Both the position numbers and the translations under genes were made by a program. DNA of 64,000 nt from positions 95,663 through 159,662 of the forward strand of contig SKCR01001877.1 in NCBI GenBank assembly GCA_019454045.1. Direction: 5' to 3'. Shown in pieces: positions 1-9,817 of the stretch; positions within the stretch are counted from its first letter, which is position 1; each line of letters begins with the position of its first letter. This stretch comes from Zanthoxylum bungeanum. Its lineage: Eukaryota > Streptophyta > Magnoliopsida > Sapindales > Rutaceae. A model generated the notes under the pieces. The model saw only the letters and a list, made by a program, of their open reading frames with translations, ran no database searches and was not told the origin of the DNA.

Positions 1-247
1 TCAAGGCTTGTAGTTGCTCGGTAACTTTGGTGATGTTGGTCTCCAATTGATCCATGCTGGAACCTTCACTGTTTGACCCATTCATACTTGCTAACCCCTT
101 CTTGACAAGTTTTCCTTCTTCTCTAACCCAACAGATATCTATGATGGCTGTTAAGACAAGGGGTTATCATGATGCGTGTATGCATGAGATGAATGTTGTT
201 ATCAAAACAACATATATCCTTCCGACCTTATTCCTCCCGCACTCGTG
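1..247 (-). pseudogene. Probable gag start of a minus-strand Ty3/gypsy-like element (edge-truncated)
   Basis: On the minus strand an open frame starts with ATG at 85-83 and runs off the left edge. It reads MNGSNSEGSSMDQLETN and continues with a coiled-coil-like ITKVTEQLQAL. An in-frame stop lies upstream, so 85 is the first methionine of that frame. A short polar start followed by a coiled-coil 'MDQLE..' segment is what Tat/Athila-type gag proteins often begin with. The orientation agrees with the primer binding site and LTR seen at 12525-14336 on the same strand. I infer that copia element A (248-11856) was inserted between this gag start and its own leader. Only 28 residues are visible, so the family call is weak. 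Confidence 0.3.
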
Positions 248-1282
248 GTAAAGGAGATTGCACTCTTATCATTTGTGATTAGATCACCCAGATATATAAA
301 TGATAGGAGGTCCTTATGATTTGTTCCTGGATTGAGAATGATATGAGACAGTATCAGTCCACGAAGGATAAATCATTAAATATCCCTAGTCAGAGTATTA
401 TCGAGATCGGACATCGATAAATACGTAAAAGACTAGTATTACACTTGTGCGCGTTGTGAGGGCACAAACGGCATAGTTCTCATATATTTGGGTATTTGAT
501 ACTCATGCAAGTGTAATAGGAGGTTGTGTTTACCGATGGTACGGGAAACAGCTTCGCTCTGGATAGACCCCCTCAAAATTCCATTGGTAGTATGATTATG
601 TGTCTATGGAAGTCCGAAATCAGGGTAGGTGTATTTGGTCTTAACCTGAGACTTGCACCGCTAATACTTGCGAAAATCAATATACTTTGGTTGTGGTCGT
701 CCAGGGCTTTAACAGGTTCTGTGTACGCCTCTACTGGGTATATTGAGAATCGTAGTGTGTTGGGTGTGATGTCAAGACGAAAGTATCACTCCAGTCATAT
801 GGAGATGATAATCGCGTAGGGATACAGAACTGGTTCTCTAAAAGGTTGCAACCGTCGGGATAATATGAATTGGTCATGATTATCCGATATTAAAGAGACT
901 AGTTGCTCGTAATCTGATATATGCTTCGTAAGGGGCAGACACTGTACCAGCCCCAGGCCTTGCATGTGATTATCCGATGCTGGATCGAAATACGCAATAC
1001 TACGTATACTAAGCCTGATATAGATCTTTATCTTCCTGTAAGGATATTTCTGGAGAATTGGGTAGGCATGGTGCTTTGCTAGAAGCCAACCTTGTCTTGT
1101 AAATCGGTATAAATGTAGTACTAGGTACTTACGTGTTCGGATAGTCCGACGACCGAATTTACTGCCAACATATATGGGGATCTCATGGGTCGCTTCCCGA
1201 AGATTCACCGATGACGTATGACTCGCACTTTTAATTAATCTGGGATTAATTAGATGAGAGAGAAAATTAATGTGGGATTAAT
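248..1282 (+). repeat. 5' LTR of element A, left part
   Basis: This matches the 3' LTR (9818 onwards) from its sequence AAAGGAGATT onward. The usual start TGTTGGACAATTATGACCC and about 50 more bases are absent, so the left boundary is a deletion or rearrangement rather than a normal LTR end. Open frames inside it (for example 526-819 plus and 795-1208 minus) recur in the other LTR copies only because the LTRs are homologous. They show no recognisable domain. The LTR continues at 3390 after the inserted solo LTR. Confidence 0.88.
1278..1282. other. Target site duplication TTAAT (left)
   Basis: The 5-bp TTAAT is repeated at 3385-3389 on the other side of the inserted solo LTR. Five bp is the usual length for LTR-retroelement integration. 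Confidence 0.8.
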
Positions 1283-2179
1283 TGAGCGGCGTAATCACAC
1301 ACGTATAACGCAAGCGCACGTATCGTTCAAGTAGTATAAAAAGTATCGATCCCACGAGGACTTAAAACCTTTTTGTTATTAATTTATGGGGCCAACTGAT
1401 TACCAGTATCTAACAGGTTGTTTGATTGATTGATTTGAAATGACGATGATTCTAAATTTAAAACAAGTAAATAAAATTGCTTAAAAGTAGGTTGAGAAAA
1501 TTCCAAATTTATAAAAACTATCCAGGGTTGTGATTAATTCCAATATTATTTAGAAGATGAAGTGTTTATCTTAAAGTTGGGTAATATATTGATTTATTAA
1601 CCTGGAACACTAATTTATGTAAAAGCCTCTTCCGATGGTCAATTTCAAATACCTAGTATAATCCAATTGAACCATATGTCTATGTCAACCAAATTACCTA
1701 GATTCATTAAGATTAAGTTCCAATTATGGCTACCCCCGCCCGACAGGTATATTCCTATCCTGTAAGGAAATCTATTAAAAGGGTTATCTATCCTCAAGGA
1801 AGATCGTGGGCTATTGAGTCTAAGGCTGAAACCTAAAATCCCTATGTCTAGTTCATTTTAGATTTACCAGATCAATTTTATTAATGGCCAGTTAATGAAA
1901 AAGCATTAAGTTTAAGACACAATAAATAAATCTTTATATTACCCAAGCTATAATCTAACCCTTATAAAACGGTGATATTGGATTTCATTCACACACCCCA
2001 GATAACTAATTTAGTTACAATACATAGCTATGGCTAATGAAAACTTAAAAGACATAAAATAAAAATGCTAAAAAGTAACTGCGAGAAAGTAAAAGCGGGA
2101 AGTAAATGAAAATAAACTGCCAAGATAAAAGGAATTACTTTTATTAATTACTAACTTAGATATCTCCCTTAGTATAACA

Positions 2180-2440
2180 TAATCACTTGTGAGATTAAAA
2201 CCAACCGACCATATAGGCGGTACCCTGATTAAGTCAAGTTAAGTCCGACCAGCCATAAAGGCGGTAAAATTTGTCCATGAACCTGCCATGTAGGCGATAA
2301 AGAAATAACCAGCCATAAAGGCGGAACCAAAATTAAATTACCAACCGACCAATCTGGCGGTATCCTTGCTTGCTTAGTCGGTTTAACAGTTTAAATTAAA
2401 TAGCCCACCGACCAATATAGCGGTATTCCTTTTAAGTCAA
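2180..2440 (-). repeat. U5 minisatellite of the S-family LTR (copy 1)
   Basis: Imperfect repeats of two motif types, 'accgaccaatctggcgg' and 'accagccataaaggcgg', are separated by about 30-45 bp of AT-rich sequence. The same array, in the opposite orientation, occurs at about 23970-24365, 35960-36170 and 39170-39380. Copy number differs between insertions. Confidence 0.75.
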
Positions 2441-2752
2441 ATTTAGATTAGTGAATATGTTGTGTCTAAGGGAGATTAATCTAAGATAGTAACAGTAAAA
2501 GAATTACCTTTCACCTCGGCAGAGGGAAGTTACCTCCTCATGGTTGAAAAATAAAAACTGAAAAGTAAAGAAAGGAAAGTGTTATGCGTAAAAGTAAATT
2601 ACGGAAAGTAAAACTGAAAAGTAAAGAAAAGAAAGTGCGAAATTGAAAATTAATTACTGAAAACTAAAAATAAACAAACTAGATACAATCTTTTTATTTT
2701 TTCATTAAGGATTTCAAAGAAGAAAGTATGAATTATACAAATGAAATGGCTT

Positions 2753-2762
2753 GGTATTTATA
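2753..2762 (-). promoter_or_regulatory. TATA box of S-family solo LTR (copy 1)
   Basis: The minus-strand motif CTATAAATAC lies about 620 bp from the U3 end of the LTR, the same kind of position as the TATA boxes at 23676 and 35672 in the sister copies. It is predicted from sequence only. Confidence 0.5.
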
Positions 2763-3389
2763 GGCAAAATTTTGCCACCATCAAATCATCCATCAATTTC
2801 TCCACCAAATCCATTATTAATTTCTCCACTAATTACTCCACCAAATCCATAATTGCTCCACTAATTTCTTATCTGTTTGGTGGTGATTTGATAATTTTTA
2901 TTAATTATTTATTAATTAATATTTTGCTTTGAAAATGATTGATAATGACTTTTAATAATTACACTCCACACACTTCCGGATGGTTCATCAATTTCGGTCA
3001 TGAAATCATCAGAATTTGAAAATATGTTCTCTTTCCATGTTGTAGATCTTTGAGTCGTCTTTAATCTGGAACTTGAATCAGCGCAATCCGATATATGAGT
3101 AAACAGTTATGCCCAAAATACCACAGATGCGCAAAACTGGAATTTCCAAAACTGCACTTCGTCAAAAACGCCCTTTCAAGTTTCCAATCTCCAAAATTAA
3201 TATATCAAGTCCAATAATTGCCCTTATTTGATCCAAATTTCGTCGTAAATGATTTCATTGAGTCCCGATATTATTTTATCTGTAAAATAAAATAAAACAT
3301 ATCAAAACGTTCATCAAACCCGAGAAACTAAACAAAATATTAAGTAAAAGGGGCGGTAAATATTGATATATTTTCCGCTCATCATTAAT

Positions 3390-4322
3390 TACGGAGATAT
3401 TTTATCTGGGATAAAATATCATTTAAACAGAGATAACGATTAATTTGGAATTAATCTATAAAATAATATGTTCGATATATTATATGAAATTGGATTTCGA
3501 TGCGGAATTGAAATTAGATTTTAATTCGGGCGAACGAGTTAATTTAGAATTAATTCGTTAGCGACGTGAATAATGATTTCGCTAGGCATAATCATTTAAT
3601 TACGTAGCAACAGAAAATTTGTTAATTTGGAATTAGCGAACCCGAGCCCGGGATTGTTTACGAGCGCATTCGCATTTCGAATTCGAGTACGGCACGCAAG
3701 TCAAATCAAACGTCAAATTTCTAGTCGCATCAAGCGTCAAATCATTAGTCACTTTGAGTGATGTCACAACTTGTCACTTGATTTGATTGATTAAGTGATG
3801 TGACTTGATGAGAGTTGTTGAAGCTTTTAATTGCTTGACTTTTGAAAGCCAAATTCATTGTAAATGAATTTGAAATTCACATTTGTGTATAAGATACACA
3901 AATTAGAAACAACTCACACAACACTTCCTCTCTCTTTCTCTCCTCTCAAACACGCCCAAGGGGCTGTATTCTTCACTGGTTTCTGCCCATAAACCGTGAG
4001 CAAGGGAGGCCAAGTGGGGAAATTTGTGGCAAATTTCTTGAGTGCTAGCACACTACGAAGTCATGCGAAGGTGATAGGGAAGTCCACCCATGAGCTTGGA
4101 ATCATTTGACAAAGCTTGGAGCTTGGATTCTTGAAGATTGAATCAAAAATGGGGACTCCAAAACAGCCACTATCGTGACCATTACAGTAAGCAGAATTCA
4201 ATTTTTGTTGTGTTGCCGCGCGCGCTCAACCGATCGATGTGAGTATTCCGCAACTCCGTGATGTATTCGCATGTTTATTTCTTGCTTTGTATTCGATCCT
4301 CGGGACTTAGAGATCTCCAACA
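3390..4322 (+). repeat. 5' LTR of element A, right part
   Basis: Continuation of the A 5' LTR after the solo-LTR insertion, ending in ...CTCCAACA. It contains the run of short perfect inverted repeats also seen in the 3' LTR. Examples are 9-bp arms around GTA at 3851-3871 and 9-bp arms around AAG at 3882-3902, the latter overlapping a TATA-like TGTATAAGA. A CT-rich stretch follows at about 3925-3950, a plausible transcript start zone. Confidence 0.88.
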
Positions 4323-4323
4323 A

Positions 4324-4336
4324 TGGTATCAGAGCG
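4324..4336 (+). other. Primer binding site (tRNA-iMet), element A
   Basis: TGGTATCAGAGCG begins one base after the LTR end. It is complementary to the 3' end of plant initiator tRNA-Met, the usual primer of Ty1/copia elements. Confidence 0.9.
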
Positions 4337-6890
4337 ATTGAAAAGCATGAAATTTGATTAGGGCTTAAAATTTGGGTAAAATGAATTTGAGCATGATTTA
4401 ATGAAATTGGATGAATTAGTATGCTTAAATGTGTTTTTATTAAGTGTTGATTGGATCAATTTAATGAAATTGTGTTTGGAACAAATTTCCCCAAATTTCT
4501 TGTGTTGGCCGAATGGTTGAGTGCCCTAATTCTTGGTAATTTTTTGTTTCGTTGATCATTGGATGACTTGAAACGATTGAGGATGTTGATTTAATGTCGA
4601 TTGTGGATGTAATTGGATTGAAACCGAATCAGACACAAATCCCTTTTTGCCGAGACATTGGAAGCATTATTGGGTTTGATTTTTGATTAAATTGTGTTGG
4701 ACACTATTTGATGTTAAAGAGCATGATTAATTAGGCTAATTTGGTGTTTTGGAAATATAGATTTGGGTAATTAATTGTGTAATACACTTTATGTAATTAA
4801 ATTGTAAAATTGGGTTTTTGTAATTTAATTATATTAGGCCTATTTTAGAAATTGGGCTTATTGGGCTTTGTTGTACTAAGTTGGGTTTAGGCTAAATTGG
4901 TTGGATCCAATTGGGCCCAAAACCGCATCCATAAAGCCCAAATGCGACTAATGGACCTTTAAAGTTTAATTGGGCCTAATGGGCCTAAATTGATTGGACT
5001 TTGGTTATTGGGTTTAACCCGGGTTGACCAAAAGTCCACGCCTTAAAGAAATTAATTAAAAGCCCATTGGACTTTAATTAAATTAAACATTGGATGTTAA
5101 TCGGGCTTTGAGACCCGTAACGATTAAAATTTGGAATTTAAATCGTAAAAGGTTTATTAATAAAGTGTAGTATTTAATTTGGAATTAAATAGCGAATTAG
5201 TATTAAATACAAATTGAATTGGATTTAATTATGTAGTTTAATTTAATTCGAGAATTTGTACTTTGAGTACTAATTCGCAAAACGAGTTTGACTAGCGCAA
5301 AATCAAATCGTTGTTTGAACATTGGATGGTCATTAATTATCACATTAATAAATTCTATTAGATTGATTGATAACATGCTTGTGTGAATACATGGTTGCGA
5401 TGCATGAATAATGTATATCGGATGGATATTAGATAAGTGGGGCTATTTTAGAACTTGTTGTAATAAATTTGGAATTTATTAATTGGACTTGCGTGTCCAG
5501 CCTTTTTACCTCATTATTCTTTGTATTCTCCTCTCACCTATTCCCCTCAATGTAAATGAGGTTTCTTTAGAAGTGTAGTGTAACGGGTAGAAGTAATACA
5601 TGTGCTAGCGGGAGAGAGAAATGTAGAGATTTGATCTAGGATCATTGTGTTAAGTATCCATCCGCATATCATTATTATTTATTTATATGCGCTTTATTAC
5701 GTTTTTAGAATGCATGTTTAAGGGTGTATGATGATGAGACCTTAATAAAGATAATAAATTGGTTGCCAATTTGCACACGAAAAACCCTCAAGATCCAAGA
5801 CTGGCATTGGTTTGTTGGCCAAAGTCAAGACCTTTGTCCGTCCAGGATGTGTTTGAATCACGAAGGCTTTGTTCCATATCGGTGTCTTGTCCAAGTTGTG
5901 GTTTGTTGGCCAAAGTCAAGACCACTTCTTGTCCATCGATATTGATTACGAAGTTTTCCATAGTCAATGGGTTCCGCTTAACTGGGATCACTAAGTTTGT
6001 TGTGCCAAAGCCAAGGCTTAGTTGATTTAGAGGAAAAAGGTTAGGTAATATATTGGATATATTGGCATATATAAAATATATGTTTCGGACTTGGATGTCC
6101 CCCTACTGGATCTAGGAATTGGATTGGATCCAATTTATCTTAGAGATCTGCCTAGTTAATTATCATACAATTTGTTCGCCAAAGTCAAGATTGTGTGATA
6201 TTTAACGGGATCCTAGCCCACTAGGAAACACGGTTTCCCGAGTACTCGACAGAGGATTAGAGGCTCGCCGAAAAATAGTGGGAGGCAAGAATTGAATTTG
6301 CAGTATTCGTTTAATTACTTGCCATACGCGCTCAAACAAATATCATACGTCAAATAAATTAAATGTTAGTTGGACTAATATTTAAATTGTTGTTTTAATA
6401 AGTAGTTGGACTATATTCAAACAATTCAATTATAGTTGATTAAAATAATTAGACTATTATAATCATTATAATAAATAGTACCGAAAATCGTTGATTAAAT
6501 AGTTGGACTATTAGAATCAAGATAAAATTGAAAGATTGACATTTAAAACATAATCCTAGGGAAAATGTATTTAAATGGTCTAATTTTCAAATTGGGAATG
6601 AAATTTCTGGATGGTCCTGGAAATTAATAAGTTACTTTATTTGATAAAATAACATATTAAGCCTAAGCCAGGAATTAAGCAAATAGTTGAGCATAATCTT
6701 TAGAAGATTTATGTGATGATAACTTTAGTGCTTAATCCATTTAGCTTGTCGCAGTAGACTCCTTAATTTTTTAATCAGAACTAATGATTAGATCCTTAAA
6801 GTATGATACTGAAATTGAAGGATCTTCAAAGATCTATCTTTAGATCTAAGAAGTACTAAATTGTAATAAATAACTCTTGGAGAGTTAATG
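4337..6890 (+). other. Untranslated leader and lost gag 5' part of element A
   Basis: About 2.5 kb without a recognisable coding domain. It contains many short inverted repeats (for example 8-bp arms AATTGGAT around TGG at 6117-6135). It also holds three copies of TTTGTTGGCCAAAGTCAAGA or a one-base variant (5811, 5902, 6171). A short region that is open on both strands (plus 5759-6025, minus 5788-5991) is conserved in D and partly in B. A normal copia leader is a few hundred bases, so gag is either lost here or displaced. Confidence 0.6.
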
Positions 6891-6899
6891 ACTATTCTC

Positions 6900-7200
6900 A
6901 AGGAGACAAGTCAAACTTTGCAATAAGGCAAGTAGCGCAAGGCGCATCTTACTTCGATATTCTAGAAACCCGAGGCTTGGCCAAAGGCTTTTGGAGTGTT
7001 GAAAAGGGCAAAGGCAAAATCATTATAATCTTCTGGGAAGATAAAGGACATATCCCAAAATGTCTGCCTAAATTGTGGCAAACGGGATCGCGGAAGCGTG
7101 ACTGCAGTTTGGACAAAGCAGAAATGAAGGAATTGAAGACGAGCAAGGCTCTGACTTCAAATATGTTTGTCATAATTATGTTCATTACTAGTATTGAAAT
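6900..7200 (+). pseudogene. Gag zinc-knuckle remnant, element A
   Basis: The plus frame at 6977-7210 reads KGKGKIIIIFWEDKGHIPKC. I read this as a decayed CCHC knuckle (CFxCxxxGHxxxxC) at the end of a copia gag: the GHIPKC half is intact and the two leading cysteines are gone. The basic region before it and the position ahead of the pre-integrase domain fit. Parallel remnants occur in B (about 20260-20460) and D (about 44030-44220). The protein cannot be functional. Confidence 0.5.
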
Positions 7201-7529
7201 TATATTTTAAATACTTAGTGTGGTACATAAATATATACTGATGTTCAGAATCTGCTATGAGCAGGATACTGACTTCAGATTGAGATTTATCTGCGAATTG
7301 GAAACGGGACGAAAGTCGCTGTTTTAACCATAGAAACCTAATTTAGGAACTACTCTTTGGGTATGTACTTAAATTAGGAAACTGTTATAATGTAACTAGT
7401 TTGACTAGAAACATTATCTCTATATCGGTGTTTAACCCGCTGGGGGTGAACCTTTATATTCTAGAACACTAAAGTGTTTTATTATATAAAGATGATATTG
7501 AGATAAACACATTATATGTGAATAACAGA

Positions 7530-8480
7530 ATTTATATTTTGAATATAAATAAATCTCAAACGTATAACATGACAAACAAATAGCTCAAACTGATTTGATC
7601 AGAAGAAACATATTGTGGCATTGTTGTCTGGGACACAATCTAAACAAGAATCGTATATCCACACTTTTGAAGAGTGGGTACTAGGACAAATTTGATTCTA
7701 TTCAAATGAAGTCTACGATCTAGTTTATTGGGCAAAGTGCCTAAAACACATTTACTTGGTAAGAGTGTAAATGCCACCAATCTGTTAGCCCTAGTTCATA
7801 GTGAAGTAAGTGGGCCAATGTCTAGCTAGGCTAGAGGTGGATATGAATATTTCGTGACCTATACGGATGTGGCATCTCGTTATGGTTATGTGTTTCTTTT
7901 GTAGAACACAAATCGGAAACTTTTAAAGTTTCGACACAAAATAGACCAACAGATCGGCTAAAGTATTAAACAGTCACGGTTAGACCATGATGGAAAATAC
8001 TTAAGCAATAAGTTTCTAATATACTTGAAAGAGTATAGTATTTTTTTCAAATGAAGACTCCTCCCGGAACACGTCAACTTGACGGTGTGTCCGAATAGGA
8101 TAAACCGAATTTTATTGGACATGATAAGGTTAATCATGAGTCGCTCTGAGCTACCATTTCCTTCAACGGATAAGCATAAACAGTGAAGAACTTATTTAGA
8201 ATAAGGTTCCATAAAAATCTGTTTGACAGATTTCATATTAGATATGAACAGGAAAGAAACTGGGTTTCTCAATCCTGATAATTTGGGAATTCTAGGCATA
8301 TGTTTGGATGATACCAAACTAAAACCCAAATTGGATAAGTGTCTAATTGTAGGTCATCCTAGGGATACCAAAGTAAAATACTTATACAACTCACAAGAGA
8401 ACAATTTAATTATTGCTCCCCATGCGGTTTTCCTAAGAGGAATACTGATATGCAGTGGTAAGTGGGAGGAAAGTAAAACT
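7530..8480 (+). pseudogene. GAG-pre-integrase and integrase remnant, element A
   Basis: Around 7610-7700 the reading LWHCCLGHNLNKNRIS matches the pre-integrase zinc domain (LWHxRLGH). At 7780-7890 the reading NLLALVHSEVSGPMSS, a TAG stop, then GGYEYFVTYTDVASRYGYV matches the start of the copia integrase core (LxHSDxxGPM..GGYxYFxTFxDDxSRYGYVY), with the expected aspartates around HSE and YTD. The same TAG stop is present in B and D. The 8223-8486 frame (FLNPDNLGILGICLDDTKLK, then KCLIVGHPRDTKVKYLYN) is the region after integrase that carries the GYP..KGY-type motif. Frameshifts break the chain several times. Confidence 0.75.
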
Positions 8481-8482
8481 CG

Positions 8483-9745
8483 ATGAAAATCGGAGTAATA
8501 CTGTTCCAGGCACCGATTCCTAAATGGAAAACAAATAGTTCATCAAGGATGAAACTATACCGTAATCTTCGAATACACAAGAACCATGTAAGTCGTAGAG
8601 AGTCAGAAAATAACCTGGGGTGTGGGTTTCTGATCTCACCTCATAAAAATGTCAATCTTATTGAGGTATACCAACTGACTACGTATGAGAAAGTGATACA
8701 AGGTATCGACTCCCTATTATGGCAAAGTGCCATGAATCCTAAATGGATTCCATGTATACCAACTATGTTTGGACACTAGTTGATGTACCGCAAGGCATTG
8801 TGCCTATTGGTACTATACATGTCTTCAAGGAAGACATACATGGTTAAATCCATTTGGATAATGCTTGCTAATGCTGCATGTTTCATTTATGAAATATGAC
8901 AGCTAAACGGGAAAATCACTTTCCTAAAAAGGAAACCTTTTGGAGGATGTTTACAACATCCTGTCGATTTTTTCGTATCAAAACTAGCAAACAAGGTTTG
9001 CAAGTTATTCGATCTATGTTTGGATTGAAGCAAGCATTAGGTTCTTAGAATTATCGTTTTGATGTAATCATAATGGTTTATGATTTAATTCAAAACGAAA
9101 TGATTCTTATGTATATTATAGGGTTAGGGGGAGCGCACTGACAATAAATGTCCTATAAATAATGATAATATGTCATTTCTTGGAAATGATATTCCCATAA
9201 AACAATCGGTGAAAGCTTGGCTTTCATGAAACTCTCCGAGAAATCGTACATTGAAAAATGTACGTGACCTTGTGTCTCATACGCTTTGAGCATATGGATT
9301 CACAAACAGGCCAATCCATGTGATACTCACTGGATTGAAGTTAAGAACATCTGTTAGTATCTTAGAGAACTAAGGATGCTGTCTTTTACTATGGAGATGG
9401 AAAACTTGAAGTGACTAGGTTTACTACTGCAAGTTTCCTAACCGATAAGACGACTACAAGCAAGATACTGTTACCGAATAAATAATAAATGCGAGTTATT
9501 GCTGTAGCTGAGGCGACAATAGAAGCCTTCTGGGTCGATAAATCCTAATTAGATTAGGAGTAGTTCTGTTAGCGGCTGAGCTAGGCTTCAGCACTAGCTA
9601 AAGAATTAATGGTCTCATCAACGATCCAGATATATACTTCGATATTCATCTGATTCGTTCAGATCATACATCGTGGCGATGTGATGATCGTATAAATCGC
9701 ATCAGACGATAATCATGCAAATCCGCTGACGAAAGCCTTTTCTCA
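8483..9745 (+). pseudogene. Reverse transcriptase and RNase H remnant, element A
   Basis: The frame at 8600-8780 reads RRESENNLGCGFLISPHK and then YEKVIQGIDSLLWQSAMNPK, the SERV..P.RYGFL and EAIxGxDSxxWxxAMxxE approach to the RT domain. VPQGIVPIGT follows (about 8786). The YKARLVAKGY stretch present in B and D is deleted here. Around 9130-9200 the catalytic Y-x-D-D site is destroyed. RNase H is recognisable at 9460-9740: SKxxTVTxSTTEAEY has become a string ending AEATIEAFWV, and a readable but broken HLIR..HRGDV..DNHADPLTKA follows. Inactive. Confidence 0.72.
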
Positions 9746-9805
9746 GCAGTTTGAGAGAATCGTACATAGTTCAGGTGTTAGACACTCGAGTGACTGGCTA
9801 TAGGC

Positions 9806-9817
9806 CAAGTGGGAGAT
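9806..9817 (+). other. Polypurine tract, element A
   Basis: The purine-rich CAAGTGGGAGAT lies directly before the 3' LTR start TGTTGG at 9818. It is the usual plus-strand primer site of copia elements; the same string precedes the 3' LTR of B. Confidence 0.8.

Larger units (their letters stand above)
1283..3384 (-). repeat. Solo LTR (family S, subfamily 2) inserted in the 5' LTR of A
   Basis: The inserted sequence begins TGAGCGGCG and ends CCGCTCATCA on the plus strand (TG...CA). It is bounded by the 5-bp duplication TTAAT (1278-1282 and 3385-3389). The uninterrupted LTR sequence is visible at 16660-16690. Its left 1.4 kb is the reverse complement of the right two thirds of the copies at 22973 and 34943, including the shared block around GTGGGATCGATAC. 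The part from about 2700 to 3384 does not match those copies. A TATA box (minus, 2753-2762) divides it into U3 and R-U5, as expected for an LTR. No internal retroelement sequence is attached, hence solo LTR. Confidence 0.82.

Noticed and set aside
526..1208. Overlapping open frames of 97 and 137 codons on opposite strands, recurring at 10168-10850 and in shorter form in other LTRs
   Set aside because: They lie in LTR sequence and recur only because the LTRs are homologous. They show no known domain and are broken in the B and D LTR copies.
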